Source: Pseudescherichia sp032055545
GTDB taxonomy: Bacteria > Pseudomonadota > Gammaproteobacteria > Enterobacterales > Enterobacteriaceae
Assembly (NCBI GenBank): GCA_032055545.1
Contig: DAMBQR010000017.1
Coordinates: forward strand, 1 to 64,000
DNA length: 64,000 bases
Direction: 5' to 3'
This document shows, piece after piece, positions 62,196-64,000 of this stretch. The first letter of the stretch is position 1, and the number at the start of each line of letters is the position of its first letter. A program made the position numbers and the translations under genes. The notes below the pieces were generated by a model. The model was not told the DNA's origin. It saw nothing but the letters and a program-made list of their open reading frames with translations, and did not search any database.

Positions 62196-62200
62196 AGGCG

Positions 62201-63925
62201 TTATTGCACGGTGTCTAACGGCAGTGCATCAAAGTCATGCAGGGCGTTTTTCTTGTACGGGTTACCAATCCAGCGCGTGGCCTGCACAAACTGCGGGCTG
62301 GTGATCGATCGGGTCGGGTCAAAGCCGTCGTAGCGTAGCCCTGCCAGATCGGACCAGGTATGGATCAGCTGCGAGCTGCTGTATTTGCGGTTAACGTCAG
62401 AAGTGAAATCGCGCGGGTGCGCCGCCTGCCAGGATGGTGAGGTCCACAGAATAAACGGGATAGTGTACATATGCCGCGTCGGGGCCTCTTCATTACGTCC
62501 CTGAATATTATGCGGTGGCGTGTCGTAGACCTCTTCCCCGTGATCGGAGAAGTAAAGCAGGAAGCCGTTGGGATCGGTAGCTTTGTAGTCGTCAATCAGG
62601 CTGGCCAGCACGTGGTCATTGAAGCGGTTAGCGTTGTCGTAGTCGTTATACGACGCCAGCTGCTCCGGACTTAGCCCCGCCGGGGCACCCTCAGTTTTGC
62701 CATCAAAAGTGTTCCACTGTTGCGGATAACGGTATGCGTACTTAATGTGCGTACCCAGCAGATGCACAATGATGAACTTCTTCGGCGCAGGATCGGCTAG
62801 CACTTTCTTAAACGGATCCAGCACGTTGGTGTCGTACTCGCGCGCGCTCTGGGTGCGCTGCTGGTTCATATAGAACTGCTTGTCCGTCTGCTGTGAGAAC
62901 ACCGTCAACATGGTGTTGCGTTCGGTCATGGTCTGCTGATTGGTGATCCAGAATGTCTTGTACCCGGCCTGCTTCATCATGTTCATCAGCGACGGTTTGG
63001 TCAGGTAGAGATCCGGGTTCTTCTCATCGGCAAAGGTCAGCGCCTGCTGCAAAATTTCAATGGTGTAGGGGCGCGACGTAACCACGTGGTTGAAGACCGT
63101 CAGGTTCTTGTCGGTTTTATGCAGCTTATCCAGCTCCGGTGTAGTTTCACGCGGGTAGCCGTAGAGACTCATGCGGTTGCGCTGTGTCGATTCGCCAATC
63201 ACCAGCACCAGCGTGCGCGGCGCGCTACCGGAGCTGTCCTGCAGGTTCGCCAGCGGCGGCAGGGCGCTGTTGCTGTTTAACAGTTTGGTCAAGCTCGCCA
63301 GCTGGTGGCGGTACTCAACGTAGCCCGCCACAAACTGCCACGGAGCGGCTGGCTCAAGTCGGCCCGAGAGGCTAATCAGCGCGCGTTTGACGCTTTTCTT
63401 CTGAACCAGCACCTTATGTGCGACCGGATTAATAATCAGACCGTAGAGGATGGCGAAGCAGACCAGCCAGCGCCACGGCGTCGGAACCGTGACCGGGCGC
63501 AGGCGTGTCCACAGGAAGATCGCCACCGCCGTATAGACCAGCGCCACCAGCACCAGCTTCAGGCTGAAGTACTGGCTCAGAAATTCGCTGGCCTCGCTGG
63601 TGTTGGATTCAAACATCACGTACAGAACGCTCTGGGAGAACTCCTGGCCATAAATAACGTAATAGCCAAGCGCCGCAAGCGAGGGGAGCAACAGGACCAC
63701 GCCGATGACGGCTGCCGTTACACGGATCTGTCGGGGAAAGAGCAGCAGCGGAACAAGCCATAGCGAGCTGAAGAGCAGGGAGTCGCGCAGGCCCACTGAG
63801 CCGCTGTAGCCGGTGATAATAATGGCAACCTGCAGGACCGAAGAGAAGTAACAGACGTAGAGCAAAGCCCAAAATAGGGCCTTCCAGCTAAAAGCGGCCT
63901 TCGCCGGAGAGGATGTGGAGAGCAT
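62201..63925 (-). CDS. cptA: Kdo/heptose phosphoethanolamine transferase CptA
   Basis: 574 residues from the ATG at 63925, aligning with the E. coli start; the frame upstream to 63967 is discarded. Five N-terminal membrane helices, then a periplasmic alkaline-phosphatase-like domain with the nucleophile Thr in VLVIGESTQRNRMSLYG and metal ligands in YFSDHGEEVYDTPPH. It adds phosphoethanolamine to lipopolysaccharide core. Also known as EptC/YijP. In E. coli a long gene block separates katG from it; here they are neighbours. The last 75 bases of the window hold no gene. Confidence 0.93.
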   Translation of the reverse strand: MLSTSSPAKAAFSWKALFWALLYVCYFSSVLQVAIIITGYSGSVGLRDSLLFSSLWLVPLLLFPRQIRVTAAVIGVVLLLPSLAALGYYVIYGQEFSQSVLYVMFESNTSEASEFLSQYFSLKLVLVALVYTAVAIFLWTRLRPVTVPTPWRWLVCFAILYGLIINPVAHKVLVQKKSVKRALISLSGRLEPAAPWQFVAGYVEYRHQLASLTKLLNSNSALPPLANLQDSSGSAPRTLVLVIGESTQRNRMSLYGYPRETTPELDKLHKTDKNLTVFNHVVTSRPYTIEILQQALTFADEKNPDLYLTKPSLMNMMKQAGYKTFWITNQQTMTERNTMLTVFSQQTDKQFYMNQQRTQSAREYDTNVLDPFKKVLADPAPKKFIIVHLLGTHIKYAYRYPQQWNTFDGKTEGAPAGLSPEQLASYNDYDNANRFNDHVLASLIDDYKATDPNGFLLYFSDHGEEVYDTPPHNIQGRNEEAPTRHMYTIPFILWTSPSWQAAHPRDFTSDVNRKYSSSQLIHTWSDLAGLRYDGFDPTRSITSPQFVQATRWIGNPYKKNALHDFDALPLDTVQ

Positions 63926-64000
63926 AACAGAAACGTGCCTTATCAAAGTCGCTGGAGTAGCGCGCAAAGATTAAGCAGAGTTGCTTAAGTTAACCTTAAC

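Noticed and set aside
1..64000. CRISPR arrays, tRNA genes, insertion sequences or prophage genes
   Set aside because: No regularly spaced repeats, cloverleaf sequences, transposase frames or phage structural genes were seen on either strand.

Overview
The window is chromosomal DNA of a member of the Enterobacteriaceae. Gene content, protein lengths and gene order follow the Escherichia coli block from fdoG through rha, cpx, pfkA, glpFKX, hslVU and met to katG. The accessory content between those blocks (azlCD, a raffinose-type cluster, an ABC rhamnose importer, DASS transporters) would fit the Enterobacter/Lelliottia/Leclercia/Kosakonia group. The genus cannot be fixed from sequence reading alone. 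No tRNA, rRNA, CRISPR array, insertion sequence or prophage was seen.

Layout. 1-4224: formate dehydrogenase-O (fdoH end, selenoprotein fdoG) and fdhD. 4353-10816: an accessory stretch with a DUF1471 protein, an AzlCD branched-chain amino acid exporter with a divergent XRE-cupin regulator, and a LacI-family regulator followed by GH36 alpha-galactosidase and a LacY-type permease. 10777-12050: an AT-rich Abi-like HEPN gene bracketed by two diverged 53-bp direct repeats. One repeat is the 3' end of rhaM and the other a remnant of the same sequence. 12000-23802: a long rhamnose operon running leftward as rhaB-rhaA-rhaD-binding protein-ATPase-two permeases-lactaldehyde reductase-rhaM, with rhaS and rhaR divergent. 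The usual rhaT symporter gene is absent beside rhaR, so the ABC importer probably supplies uptake.

23803-30272: sodA, yiiM, the Cpx envelope-stress system (cpxRA diverging from cpxP, whose 3' UTR encodes the CpxQ sRNA), fieF and pfkA. 30484-35292: sbp, two SLC13/DASS-type carriers in the place where E. coli has cdh, and tpiA. 35402-49933: a conserved core of yiiQ, yiiR, fpr, glpFKX, zapB, rraA, menA, hslVU, ftsN, cytR, priA and rpmE.

50004-51550: an ATPase-less ABC membrane domain protein and a divergent TetR regulator sharing palindromic operators. 51641-59784: metJ, metBL and metF. Both met promoters carry tandem MetJ boxes. An unknown zinc-ribbon protein and a periplasmic 5'-nucleotidase lie between metL and metF. 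59974-63925: katG and the phosphoethanolamine transferase cptA.

The main biological theme is a conserved backbone with interchangeable slots, in which transport and regulator pairs have been swapped. The best candidates for something new are the repeat-flanked HEPN gene at 11024-11962, the zinc-ribbon/nucleotidase pair inside the met locus, and the TetR/ATPase-less ABC pair.
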